NCBI GenBank assembly: GCA_035512775.1
Contig: DATKDI010000083.1
Coordinates: forward strand, 1 to 64,000
Direction of reading: 5' to 3'
Length of the DNA stretch: 64,000 bases
Source of the DNA: JAJNBA01 sp035512775
Lineage (GTDB): Bacteria; Actinomycetota; UBA4738; HRBIN12
Made by a program: the position numbers and the translations under genes. Positions 27,326-36,415 of the stretch are shown piece after piece (position 1 is the stretch's first letter; every line of letters begins with the position of its first letter). The notes beneath the pieces were generated by a model that worked only from the letters and a program-made list of their open reading frames with translations, was not told the DNA's origin and did not search any database.

Positions 27326-27679
27326 CTACTCAGCGCGAAGGTTCCAGGTCGGGCTCGAGCGTGCGAACTCCCGCATCTCCTTGCGCCTTCGAGGCCAGAA
27401 CCACATGTACCAGATCGCAAGCGCCACGGGGAGCAACAACAGGATGGATGGCTGCACCACGATCGAGAGGAACACACAGACACCCACGATCACCATGCCG
27501 CCGCGAACCGCCTGGATCTTGAACCTGCGGATCCGTTCGAGGATGGCTTCGTACTGCTCGGCCGGTACCTGCCCGGTGTTCCATCGTCGCCCGCAATCTT
27601 CGCAGTTCCACGTTTCTCCGTACGGAACGGCACGTACATGTCCACACTCGCAACGGACCGTGATGGGGGGTCCCTTCAC
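27326..27679 (-). CDS. Zinc-ribbon protein with two membrane helices
   Basis: Two Cys pairs (CECG, CEDCG) in the first 30 residues, then a helical stretch and two adjacent membrane helices (GGMVIVGVCVFLSIVV, ILLLLPVALAIWYMWFW) and a basic tail. The GTG at 27679 gives a compact 117-residue protein; an ORF extending to 27751 is possible. Function is unknown. Confidence 0.55.
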   Translation of the reverse strand: MKGPPITVRCECGHVRAVPYGETWNCEDCGRRWNTGQVPAEQYEAILERIRRFKIQAVRGGMVIVGVCVFLSIVVQPSILLLLPVALAIWYMWFWPRRRKEMREFARSSPTWNLRAE

Positions 27680-27769
27680 GCTGTCCTCATGATGGATGCT
27701 CCTCGGGTATGTCGCCGTCGGGCGAACCGGGGCGGAAGGCGTTCCTCCCACCCTTGGTCCATCGGCCCC

Positions 27770-29227
27770 TCAAGCGATCGTATCGACCGCCTTCTTCGCT
27801 TCTGCGGGTTCTGGCTCATCCCTTAGGGTGATCGGCTTCCTGTCTTGCACGACCCTGCGGTAAAGGAACATGAGCACCGAGAAGAGCAAGACGCCGATGC
27901 CGATAAGGAGCTGACGTATACCACCGTAACCCGTGAGCTCGAATGACCACGACCCCACACCGATGAAGATCAGATTCAAGATCGCGAGGATGGCGGCGAT
28001 CGGAACCCACACGTCCGACAATCGGATCGGCCGCGGCCAGTCCGGACGATCCCGCCGAAGCAGGACGAACGCAGTCAGTGCGAAGACGTGGGCCAGCATG
28101 TACCCGAGGTTCCCGGCTGCGAGGATCGCCAGGGTCGACGACAAGGAGAACATCAATAGGATGTTCACGACCATGTCCACGGTCATCGCTCGACCGGGGA
28201 CATGGAAGCGATTCAGGTGGGCGAGTTGCTTGATCGTCATGTCGTCTTTTGCGATCGCGTACAACGCCCGCGAGCCGTCCATCGTGGCCGTGTTCATCGA
28301 CAGGACCAGGCTGGCGATGAGAAGGAAGACCGCGATCCCGCCACCCGCACCGCCGAGGATCTCCTCGAACGCCGGCACGTAGAACGCCACGGGGTTCGAT
28401 GCGGCCGCTTCCGTTCCGACGACGCCTGTGATCCCGATCGGGAGCAGCGCGTACACGGCGAGGGAGAACACAGCCGAAGAGCGCAGTGCGCGCGTCGTGT
28501 CCTTCACCGTGTCGTGGTACTCGGGCGCGAACACAGCACACGTCTCTACGCCGTACGCCGACCACCCCATCAGGTACAGCCATACGATGGCGAGCCGCAG
28601 TCCACTTGCGTCTGCGGTGAGGCTTCCCCAATCCATGTTGGAGGAGGACCAGTCGCCCGTGAAGTAGGGCAGGATCATGAATACGGCCAGCGGGATCATC
28701 AGCAGCGCCCCAGTCACGTATCCGAACCACACGGCCGGACGCACACCGAAGATGTTGAACAGCCAAACGACGATCACGAGTCCTGCGCCAACAGCCTTTG
28801 GGAAGTCGATCGTGATGAGGCCCAGGTCGAACGCCCACGTCTGGCCCGGGAACCACTCCGCCTGCGCGAGGAATCCAACGGTGACCCCGAAGATCGCCAG
28901 AACGCTCGACCATGCGAACCAGTAGCCGAACGTCGCGATCGGACCGATCAATGAGAAATACCTACGCCAGCCTTCGTGCGCGTACAGGGAGATCCCGCCG
29001 GATTTGTCGGGGAACATGGCCGCGCTCTCCGCGTACACCCAGTTCTGCAGCGTCGCCATGAGCGCTGAGATGCCCCAGAGCAGGAACGCCCCCCATCCTC
29101 CCAACGACCCGATCGCATAGCCAAGAGCGGCGATCAGGAACCCGGGGTTCGCGAGCGCCACGACGAATCCGTCGTACCAGCGGAGCGCCTTCAAGAGCTG
29201 GCGCTCTTCGACAGCAGCCTCAGCCAC
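27770..29227 (-). CDS. APC-family amino acid/amine permease
   Basis: About 485 residues with 12 predicted helices. The first helix region (GFVVALANPGFLIAALGYAIG) and the helix with WSAYGVETCAVFAPEY match amino acid-polyamine-organocation carriers. AGGAGG lies 6 bases upstream of the GTG at 29227; another GTG is one codon before. It diverges from the acyl-CoA-dehydrogenase-like gene, so it is a good candidate importer for the compound processed by the 29-43 kb cluster. The actual substrate is unknown. Confidence 0.82.
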   Translation of the reverse strand: MAEAAVEERQLLKALRWYDGFVVALANPGFLIAALGYAIGSLGGWGAFLLWGISALMATLQNWVYAESAAMFPDKSGGISLYAHEGWRRYFSLIGPIATFGYWFAWSSVLAIFGVTVGFLAQAEWFPGQTWAFDLGLITIDFPKAVGAGLVIVVWLFNIFGVRPAVWFGYVTGALLMIPLAVFMILPYFTGDWSSSNMDWGSLTADASGLRLAIVWLYLMGWSAYGVETCAVFAPEYHDTVKDTTRALRSSAVFSLAVYALLPIGITGVVGTEAAASNPVAFYVPAFEEILGGAGGGIAVFLLIASLVLSMNTATMDGSRALYAIAKDDMTIKQLAHLNRFHVPGRAMTVDMVVNILLMFSLSSTLAILAAGNLGYMLAHVFALTAFVLLRRDRPDWPRPIRLSDVWVPIAAILAILNLIFIGVGSWSFELTGYGGIRQLLIGIGVLLFSVLMFLYRRVVQDRKPITLRDEPEPAEAKKAVDTIA

Positions 29228-29324
29228 CACTTCCCTCCTCTGTCCCCGGTCGCACCCTCGGCTCCGGCCACGGAGACCGTAGTCGTGCCCCCCGGAACGC
29301 GCAAATGAGCTGGAACGGAACCGT

Positions 29325-29353
29325 TTGCTCGCCGAGTGGCGCTTCCGTACGAT
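29325..29353 (+). promoter_or_regulatory. Promoter of the 29.4-34 kb operon
   Basis: TTGCTC (29325-29330), 17 bases, TACGAT (29348-29353). The -10 box is good, the -35 partial. Start of the transcript near 29360 fits the GAGGGGGG ribosome site before ATG 29385 and argues against any upstream start codon. Confidence 0.45.
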
Positions 29354-29384
29354 GCTCCGCGACGGTCGTTCACGAGGGGGGACC

Positions 29385-30785
29385 ATGGAGAAGATGTGGG
29401 GTTCCGAGCCCTTCTGGGGCCTCGGCTACGACTGGGATCCGGACTGGGTCTACACGGACAAGCAGAAGGAGCTTCGCTCGACCCTGATCGAGCTCTGCGA
29501 GAAGGAGCTGCGCGCGAACGCGAAGCGCTTCGACGACGAGCTCATGTTCCCACGGCGCAACCTCGAGCTCCTCGGGGAGCACGGGTTCTTGGGACTCACG
29601 GTGCCGGAGGAGTACGGGGGCCTCGGCGAAGATCACGTCGCGTACTCGATGGTCTGCGAGACGATCGCGCGCTACGGGTGCGCATCCACCGCGATGTGCT
29701 ACGTGATGCACATCGGCGCCGTGAACGCGATCATGCTCCGCGCCACCCCCGAGCTCATCGACAAGTACATCCGGCCGCTCAACTCCGGCAAGATCGGCAC
29801 CCTCTCCTACTCCGACCCCGAGACCGGCTCCCACTTCTGGTACCCGATCTCCTCGGGCGCGGAGCGCTCGAACGGCGGGTTCAAGGTCCGCAAGAAAGCC
29901 TCGTGGACGACGTCTGGCGGGTTCGCGGACTTCTACGTCGTGCAGACGACCAGCCCCGACTTCACCGGCTACGACGATCTCTCGGTCTTCGTGGTGGACG
30001 GCGAGCACATCCAGGCGCACCCGTCGCTGTGGGACGCGCTCGGGCTGCGGGGGAACCAGTCGGGGCCTATCGAGATCGACAACATCGAGATCCCCGCGGA
30101 GCAGCTCGTGGGCCCGACCGGCGACGGTGCCAACTCCAACGACGAATCGGTCGATCCCTGGTTCCTGGTCGGCTCCTCGTCGGTCTGGAACGGCCTTGCC
30201 CTCGGCGCGATCGACATCGCCAAGCGCCACACGACCCGCAAGAAGCATGTGGACGTGGGGCTGCGCGTCGCCGACTATCCAACCATCCAGGACTACGTCG
30301 GCGAGGCGGTGATGGACACGAACGCCTCGCGACTGTTCACGCTCTCCGTCGCACAGGCGATGGACGGCGCGACCCAGAACAACACCGTGAACCCCGGACC
30401 CGGGGAGCTCGCTCGCGGGAACTACCTCCACTGGGCATGGCAGATCAAGTTCGAAGCGGCCAAGAACACCGCTCGCGTCGTCGACAAGATGCTCCACGCC
30501 TGCGGCGGTTCCGGATACAAGCGTGACATGGAGCTCGAGCGCTACCTGCGGGACGCCAAGGCGGGGTGGGTGATGGGCCCGACCAACGAGGTGCTCCGGC
30601 AGTTCGTCGGGAAGGCGGTGCTCCTCGGATTCGAGGCGCTCGACTACTGGAACCAGTCGTACAACCGCCGGGCCGTGGAGAACGAGGTCAAGAAGCTCGA
30701 CGCCGCCGGCAAGCGTGAGCTCGCCGAACAGCTCTTCAAGGAAGCAGACGAACAGGTGTCCAAGGAGCCGGTGGTCAAGGGCTGA
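29385..30785 (+). CDS. Acyl-CoA dehydrogenase-like flavoprotein, catalytic Glu motif altered
   Basis: A 466-residue acyl-CoA-dehydrogenase-fold protein with LTVPEEYGGLG in the N-terminal helical domain and a C-terminal HACGGSGYKRD segment. Where dehydrogenases have YEGTNEIQR with the catalytic Glu, this has VMGPTNEVLRQ, so Tyr-Glu is replaced by Val-Met and the base is missing. That change is typical of relatives that are monooxygenases or otherwise do not dehydrogenate acyl-CoA. A flavin reductase is encoded nearby (34001-34981), consistent with a two-component monooxygenase, but this is inference. The ATG at 29385 has GAGGGGGG 3 bases upstream. First gene of a three-gene operon. Confidence 0.75.
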   Translation: MEKMWGSEPFWGLGYDWDPDWVYTDKQKELRSTLIELCEKELRANAKRFDDELMFPRRNLELLGEHGFLGLTVPEEYGGLGEDHVAYSMVCETIARYGCASTAMCYVMHIGAVNAIMLRATPELIDKYIRPLNSGKIGTLSYSDPETGSHFWYPISSGAERSNGGFKVRKKASWTTSGGFADFYVVQTTSPDFTGYDDLSVFVVDGEHIQAHPSLWDALGLRGNQSGPIEIDNIEIPAEQLVGPTGDGANSNDESVDPWFLVGSSSVWNGLALGAIDIAKRHTTRKKHVDVGLRVADYPTIQDYVGEAVMDTNASRLFTLSVAQAMDGATQNNTVNPGPGELARGNYLHWAWQIKFEAAKNTARVVDKMLHACGGSGYKRDMELERYLRDAKAGWVMGPTNEVLRQFVGKAVLLGFEALDYWNQSYNRRAVENEVKKLDAAGKRELAEQLFKEADEQVSKEPVVKG

Positions 30786-30790
30786 CCTCG

Positions 30791-33130
30791 ATGGCGATCT
30801 CGACCGGACGCCGGAACCTCACCGCCCCGGGGCTGATCGCCGCGGACCCGTCCCTCGAGCGGTACTGGGTCCGACCCGGTGGTGCCACCGTGATCACCCT
30901 CGAAGGCGACGACCAACTCACGGTGCGCGATCCGGACGGCGGTCAGGTCGCGGAGGTCACGGCCCTCGCGCCGGATGGCTCCGATGACTCCACTGCGCTG
31001 GGCGGTCGGGCCGACATCCCCGCGTCGGTGCTGCGCTCACTGATCGGATCCGACGCGGTCGGCGCCGCAGACGTGATCGGGTCCCTGGCCGGCCGGGGCC
31101 TGAACCCCACGGAGGCGATGGCGATCCGGCTCTTCGGGGAGTGGTCCCCGCCCGGCTCGTCCCAAACACTCGTCGCGGCGCGTCCGGTCGTGGTCGTGAT
31201 CGCGGCGCCCGAGGGCGCGTCCGTGCTGGAGGGTGGCGTTCCTGCGTCGGACCTCGACGTGGAAGTGCGCCGTTCGCGCCCTCGGACCCACGACGGGTTC
31301 GAGCTCCCTCCCCCGCTCGCCGAGCCGCGCCTCGACTTCCGTGTGGACCGCGCGACGGCCCTGTCCTACGAGGTCAAGGCCGGCGAATACATCCAGATCA
31401 TCGACGTCGAAGGCAAGCAGTGCTCGGACTTCCTCGCGTTCCATCGTCGGAAGCTGGAGGACGGCGTCGAGCGCGGCTTCGACCCGACGATCACCCGCAC
31501 GCTGATGGGGAACGCGTTCCCGCAGCCGGGCCTCTACTCCAAGTTCTTCGACCTCGACATGGAAGTGCTGGTCGAGGTGATCAGGGACACGGTGGGCCGG
31601 CACGACTCGTTCCTGCTCGCGTGCACCTCGCGCTACTACGAGAACCTCGGGTACTTCGGGCACACGAACTGCACCGACAACTTCAACCGGCAGCTCGAGA
31701 CCTACGCGATCGCGCCGCGCAAGGGCTGGCAGGCGCTGAACTTCTTCTACAACACGATGTTCGCGACGGACAACGTCCTCGTCTTCGACGAACCGTGGTC
31801 ACGACCTGGTGACTACGTGCTCCTGCGGGCGGCCACCGATCTGGTGTGCGCCTCGAGCGCCTGCCCCGACGACGTCGATCCCGCCAACGGCTGGGATCCG
31901 ACGGAGGTCCACGTCCGCGTGTACTCGCCCCAGCACACGTTCTCGGCGGCGATCGCGCACCGGGTGACTCCCGATGCCGAGCCGACGCTCACGACGGAGA
32001 CCGGATTCCACCCGCGGATCTCGGAGCTCACGAGCCGAACCACGGAGTACAACGGTTACTGGCTCCCGACGAGCTTCGACAACCGCGGCGCGACGGACGA
32101 GTACTGGGCGTGTCGCGAGCGAGCCGCGATCATGGATCTCTCTCCCCTCCGGAAGTTCGAGGTGCTCGGTCCCGACGCGGAGGCACTGATGCAGGCGACC
32201 GCCACCCGGGACATCCGGCGCCTCGCCGACGGGCACGTCGTCTACACCGCGATGTGCAACGAGGCCGGTGGCATGATCGACGACGCGACGATCTTCCGGA
32301 TCGCGGACACCAACTTCCGGTTCGTCGGGGGCAGTGACTACGACGGCGTCTGGCTCCGCGAGCAGGCCGCACGCCTCGGCTTGAACACCTTCGTGAAGGA
32401 GTCCACCGACCAGCTTCACAACGTGGCGATCCAAGGCCCCGCGAGCCGCGATCTCCTGAAGGGGGTCGTGTGGGTACCGCCGCCCCAGACGCCGTTCGAG
32501 TCGCTGGGCTGGTTCCGGTTCTCCGTTGGGCGGATCGGCGGCGCGAAGGGCGTGCCCGCGGTGATCTCCCGGACGGGGTACACCGGCGAGCTCGGCTACG
32601 AGATCTTCTGTCACCCGAAGGACGCCCCCACGGTCTGGGACGCGGTCTTCGAGGCCGGTGAGAAGCACGGCCTCGCCCCCCTCGGACTCGACGCACTGGA
32701 CATCCTGCGCATCGAGGCCGGCCTGATCTTCGCGGGCTACGAGTTCGACGACCAGGTCGACCCCTTCGAGGCGGGGATCGGCTTCACGGTGACCGAGGAC
32801 AAGGACGAGGACTACGTCGGCCGCGAGGCGCTGCGCGAGCGCCGGGACCATCCGCAACGGACCTCGGTCGGACTCGAGCTCGAGGGGAACGAAGCGGCCG
32901 GCCACGGCGACGGCGTCTACGCGGGTCGCCAGCAGGTGGGGGTCGTGACCAGCGGCACCCGCTCCCCGATCCTGAAGAAGAACATCGCCCTCGCCCGGGT
33001 CGCGGTGCAGCATCGCGACCCGGGCACCGTGCTGGAGGTCGGCAAGCTCGACGGGCACCAGAAGCGCATCGCCGCCGAGGTTGTCCCTGTCCCGTTCTAC
33101 GATCCCGAGAAGACTCGACCGCGCTCCTGA
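30791..33130 (+). CDS. DUF1989-aminomethyltransferase (GcvT) fusion
   Basis: A 779-residue fusion. Residues 1-165 look like a partial DUF1989 unit (GGQVAEV near 50). A full DUF1989 domain spans about 185-375, with GKQCSDFLAFH near 207 and GHTNCTDNF near 289, the Cys/His pattern seen in urea-carboxylase-associated and carboxyguanidine deiminase proteins. A GcvT/DmgdH-type folate-binding domain covers about 415-770 (SRTGYTGELGYEIF, GLDALDILRIEAG). The GcvT part suggests transfer of a methyl or methylene carbon to tetrahydrofolate. It starts 5 bases after the flavoprotein gene. The substrate is not known. Confidence 0.8.
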   Translation: MAISTGRRNLTAPGLIAADPSLERYWVRPGGATVITLEGDDQLTVRDPDGGQVAEVTALAPDGSDDSTALGGRADIPASVLRSLIGSDAVGAADVIGSLAGRGLNPTEAMAIRLFGEWSPPGSSQTLVAARPVVVVIAAPEGASVLEGGVPASDLDVEVRRSRPRTHDGFELPPPLAEPRLDFRVDRATALSYEVKAGEYIQIIDVEGKQCSDFLAFHRRKLEDGVERGFDPTITRTLMGNAFPQPGLYSKFFDLDMEVLVEVIRDTVGRHDSFLLACTSRYYENLGYFGHTNCTDNFNRQLETYAIAPRKGWQALNFFYNTMFATDNVLVFDEPWSRPGDYVLLRAATDLVCASSACPDDVDPANGWDPTEVHVRVYSPQHTFSAAIAHRVTPDAEPTLTTETGFHPRISELTSRTTEYNGYWLPTSFDNRGATDEYWACRERAAIMDLSPLRKFEVLGPDAEALMQATATRDIRRLADGHVVYTAMCNEAGGMIDDATIFRIADTNFRFVGGSDYDGVWLREQAARLGLNTFVKESTDQLHNVAIQGPASRDLLKGVVWVPPPQTPFESLGWFRFSVGRIGGAKGVPAVISRTGYTGELGYEIFCHPKDAPTVWDAVFEAGEKHGLAPLGLDALDILRIEAGLIFAGYEFDDQVDPFEAGIGFTVTEDKDEDYVGREALRERRDHPQRTSVGLELEGNEAAGHGDGVYAGRQQVGVVTSGTRSPILKKNIALARVAVQHRDPGTVLEVGKLDGHQKRIAAEVVPVPFYDPEKTRPRS

Positions 33131-33132
33131 CG

Positions 33133-33999
33133 ATGGCCGGGCTCGTCGAGTCCTTCACGCCCGAGCAGGTCGAGGCTTTCCACCGGGACGGCTTCCTCGT
33201 CGTGGAGGAGGGCTTGGTCTCCGACAAGGCGCGGGAGCTCCTCGCGGACCGATACCTGCGGTTGTTCGCCGGCGAGTACGAGACCGGGATCAAGCCGGAC
33301 GAGGTCAACTGGGTCAAGGGGCGAGATCCCGAGGACCGGACGCGACAGCTTTGCAACGCCTGGCGCGCCGACACGGTGATCGCGGCCCAGGTGCTGTCGG
33401 CGAGGATCGGACGCCTCGCCGCCCAGCTGATGAGCTATCCGGGGGTACGGATCCTGCAGGACAACGTGCTGTGGAAGCCCCCGGGGACGAAGGCGATCGG
33501 GTTCCACCAGGACGGCTCGTACGCCGACTATCTGGTGCCCCCGGAGATGGTGACGTGCTGGATGTCGCTACACGAGACGCAGGCAGATGCAGGCCCGATC
33601 GCCTACGTGCGGGGCTCGAACCACTGGCCGTGGACCCCCCCGGAGCGCTCGCAGTTCCACGCGCCCGAGGACTGGCTCGAGGGCGTCCGGGCGGCGAAGC
33701 CGCCCGACGCCGAGATGGAGGTCGTGCCGGTCGTCGTGAAGCCCGGCGGCGGCGCCTTCCACCACGACCTCACGTGGCACGGCTCCGAGCCGAACAGGAG
33801 CGGCACAGTGGCACGCATGGCGCTGGTGTCCCACATGCTTCCCTCCCACGCGCGTTTCCACCACCGCAACGTCGACCTCATCTACTCGCGATACCGACGC
33901 CGCGGCGACCTCTCGATGGACGAGTCGTTCTTCCCGGTGATGTGGGACGAGACCGGCCATCGCACGGCCTGGCTCGCCGAGCTGCCCGATATCGACTAG
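33133..33999 (+). CDS. Phytanoyl-CoA dioxygenase (PhyH)-family oxygenase
   Basis: A 288-residue Fe(II)/2-oxoglutarate-type oxygenase. His125 and Asp127 (FHQDGSYADY) and His216 (TWHGSEPNRS) make the facial triad, with Arg222 or Arg228 to hold 2-oxoglutarate. Relatives hydroxylate diverse small molecules, including ectoine and N-methylated compounds, so the substrate is open. It begins 2 bases after the DUF1989-GcvT stop and ends one base before the convergent flavin reductase gene. Confidence 0.82.
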   Translation: MAGLVESFTPEQVEAFHRDGFLVVEEGLVSDKARELLADRYLRLFAGEYETGIKPDEVNWVKGRDPEDRTRQLCNAWRADTVIAAQVLSARIGRLAAQLMSYPGVRILQDNVLWKPPGTKAIGFHQDGSYADYLVPPEMVTCWMSLHETQADAGPIAYVRGSNHWPWTPPERSQFHAPEDWLEGVRAAKPPDAEMEVVPVVVKPGGGAFHHDLTWHGSEPNRSGTVARMALVSHMLPSHARFHHRNVDLIYSRYRRRGDLSMDESFFPVMWDETGHRTAWLAELPDID

Positions 34000-34000
34000 C

Positions 34001-34981
34001 TCAGTCGTCGCGGAATCGAGCGGCCAACGTCTCGAGCATGGCCCACGCGGCGCGGGGCTCCCGCGTCAGCGCTTCGCGGAGCACGTCCCGTGAGATGGCG
34101 AGGGCTCGCAACGGCGATGCTGCCACGACGTCGGCGCTGCGAGACCGGCCGTCGAACACCGCGATCTCCCCGAAGAACTCCCCGGCCCCGAACGTCGCGA
34201 GGGTGCTCCCGTTCCGCTCCACCCGAGCCTCCCCTTCGAGGATCACGAAGAGCTCTTCCCCGGTGTCGCCCTCTCGAACGACGAACCCCCCCGGCTCGAA
34301 CGTCCGCTCGACTCCCTCGGCGGTGATCGTGGCCAGCATCTCGGGCGGAAGCGACGAGAACACGGGGGCACGCTCGAGGAGATGCTGATAACGGCCGCCC
34401 TGGAACAAGAGCGGCTGCCCTTCCCCGTAGCGCGCGTACTCGACCTGTCCCACGAACAACGAGTGGTCGCCGCCCCAGTTGGAGCGCACCACCCTGGCCA
34501 CCAGATGCGCGAGCGCCCCGCGGACGAGCGGAGTCTCGTGCACCAGGTCGAACTCGACCTCCTCCGACGCTTCGCCGGTGCGGCCCGCGAACCGATCGGA
34601 GAGCGCCCGTTGCTCGTCCGCGAGCACGCTGATCCCGTACCGCCTGCCTTCGTGGAGGAGCGCGTGCATCTTCGCTCGACGGTCGACCGAGATCACGACG
34701 AGCGGGGGACGGAGCGAGACGGACATGAAAGCGTTGGCCGTCATACCGTGCACTTGCTCACCGTCTTGCGTGGTGATCACGGTGACGCCCGTGGCGAACA
34801 TCCCCAGCGTGCGGCGGAACGCGGCCGCGGGATCCTGCCCCGGCTCGCCCGCGATCTCTAGCTTTTCCGCCTCGGGAGCGTCGTCCGGGAAGGTTTCGCC
34901 GATCCCTATGGGCGCGAATCCACCGTGGACCGGCAGGTCGAACTCGAGAGGCGGCACCCCACCGATCCGGCGCTCTGCCAC
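34001..34981 (-). CDS. Flavin reductase fused to cyclic-nucleotide-binding domain
   Basis: A 326-residue protein. Residues about 40-195 are a flavin reductase-like FMN-binding split barrel (FRRTLGMFATGVTVITT, GMTANAFMSVSLRPPLVVISV). Residues about 200-320 are a cNMP-binding beta-roll (LFVILEGEARV, FGAGEFFGEIAVFDG...RSA). The GTG start lies 3 bases after the stop of the DAO-type flavoprotein. Reductases of this type supply reduced flavin to monooxygenases, and the nucleotide domain could tune the activity. The fusion is uncommon to my knowledge. It is the last gene of the long minus-strand operon. Confidence 0.8.
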   Translation of the reverse strand: MAERRIGGVPPLEFDLPVHGGFAPIGIGETFPDDAPEAEKLEIAGEPGQDPAAAFRRTLGMFATGVTVITTQDGEQVHGMTANAFMSVSLRPPLVVISVDRRAKMHALLHEGRRYGISVLADEQRALSDRFAGRTGEASEEVEFDLVHETPLVRGALAHLVARVVRSNWGGDHSLFVGQVEYARYGEGQPLLFQGGRYQHLLERAPVFSSLPPEMLATITAEGVERTFEPGGFVVREGDTGEELFVILEGEARVERNGSTLATFGAGEFFGEIAVFDGRSRSADVVAASPLRALAISRDVLREALTREPRAAWAMLETLAARFRDD

Positions 34982-34983
34982 CG

Positions 34984-36318
34984 CTAGCTCCAGGGATACG
35001 GCGAATGGCTGACGGGGTGCAGCCTGCCCTCCGCGAACCGGGAGAATCGGAACGGCTCGAGCAGGGACTGCTGCTCCCCGAGGACCTCCTTCGCGACGAG
35101 GGCACCGACCCCGATCATCTTGTAGCCGTGGTTCGAGTCGGCGATCACGTATGCGTTCTCCACGAAGCGATCGAACACCGGGAAGCTGTCCGGCGTGAAC
35201 GCGCCGATCCCTCCGGTGGGTGCCTTGCGATAGAGCGGCCGCTTGCCTTCGAAGCGCTTCTGACAGTGCGCGAGGGCGGAGGTCCACATCCGCTCGAACT
35301 CCGGCGTCACGAGGAACTCCGAGCTCTTCTCCCCATAAGGATCGACCGCGACGTCATCGGCCGGCTGCTCGACCACCCATGGCATCGCCCCGCCCTGGAC
35401 GCCTCCGAAGTTGAAGTCGGGCTTGTAGTAGATCCCCCAGAGGTCCTCGCTCACCGTGGAGCCGTCCATGTCGTCGAGCAGCGGTGCGTCGGTGTCGAGG
35501 TGGACGACGGGCGGCATGTTTCCCACGTTGTCCACGAGGTAGGTGGGGTCGACGCCGAGGGTTCCTTCCTGAAGGCACCAGTACGTCCACATGGGCCGCT
35601 CATACAACTTGCCGTCCCGGCCCTTCACGTCGACGACGCCGGGAAGGTCGAGCATGTGCCAGAAGTCCCGCACCCACGGACCGGCCGCCACGACGACCTG
35701 CTCACATGCGATGGTCCCTTGGTCGGTCTCCACGGCGGTGACGGCCCCGCCGTCGACCGAGAACCCGGTCACCGTGACCGGAGCATGGAGCTCGACGTCG
35801 AGCGCCTCGCTCTTCCCGCGGAGGCCACGCATCGAGGGCATGTTCTCGGCGTAGCCGCCCTTCTTCTCATGGAGCACCACCGTGATGTTCTTCGCCTGCC
35901 AGTCCGAGAAGATCGACTCCATGTACGTTCGGCAATCATCCTCACCCTCGATCAGCTCGGACGCGTACCCGATCGCCTTCTGCTCCTGGTGGATCTGAGC
36001 CACGTCGGCGCGCATCACCTCCGGCCCGATCTGGAGGTAGCCGATCGGGTGGTAGTGGAAGGCCTCCGGGTCCGAATCCCAGACCTGCACGGAATGCGCC
36101 ATCAGCTCGCGCATCGCGGGCTGGAAGTAGTTGTTGCGGATCACGCCGCACGCGATGCCGGAGGGCCCCGCGCCGACGCCTTCCTTGTCGAGGATCACGA
36201 TGTCGGCTCCGTTCCCGTCGTCCCGAGCCTCGAGCTCCTTGGCCAGATGCCATGCCGTGGACAGACCGTGGATCCCGGCCCCGATCACGACGTATCGAGC
36301 ATGCTTCGGGAGCGTCAT
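34984..36318 (-). CDS. DAO-family FAD-dependent oxidoreductase
   Basis: A 444-residue flavoprotein with N-terminal VVIGAGIHGLSTAWHLA and a C-terminal GGIGAFTPDSFPVFDR / YVIADSNHGYKMIG FAD closure. It belongs with sarcosine/dimethylglycine dehydrogenase and SoxB-like enzymes but lacks the RHD covalent-FMN motif of the first cluster's SoxB. It probably oxidises an N-substituted amino acid. Genes for alpha, gamma and delta subunits are absent here, so it may work with the DUF1989-GcvT protein as a separate folate partner. Confidence 0.78.
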   Translation of the reverse strand: MTLPKHARYVVIGAGIHGLSTAWHLAKELEARDDGNGADIVILDKEGVGAGPSGIACGVIRNNYFQPAMRELMAHSVQVWDSDPEAFHYHPIGYLQIGPEVMRADVAQIHQEQKAIGYASELIEGEDDCRTYMESIFSDWQAKNITVVLHEKKGGYAENMPSMRGLRGKSEALDVELHAPVTVTGFSVDGGAVTAVETDQGTIACEQVVVAAGPWVRDFWHMLDLPGVVDVKGRDGKLYERPMWTYWCLQEGTLGVDPTYLVDNVGNMPPVVHLDTDAPLLDDMDGSTVSEDLWGIYYKPDFNFGGVQGGAMPWVVEQPADDVAVDPYGEKSSEFLVTPEFERMWTSALAHCQKRFEGKRPLYRKAPTGGIGAFTPDSFPVFDRFVENAYVIADSNHGYKMIGVGALVAKEVLGEQQSLLEPFRFSRFAEGRLHPVSHSPYPWS

Positions 36319-36415
36319 CGAGACGGACCACCTTTCGAGCTCGGTTCCGGAAGGATTCTAGGGTCTCGCGGTGCACACGCTGCGACGGTGCGCGAAGGAT
36401 CGGACACCGGATGAG

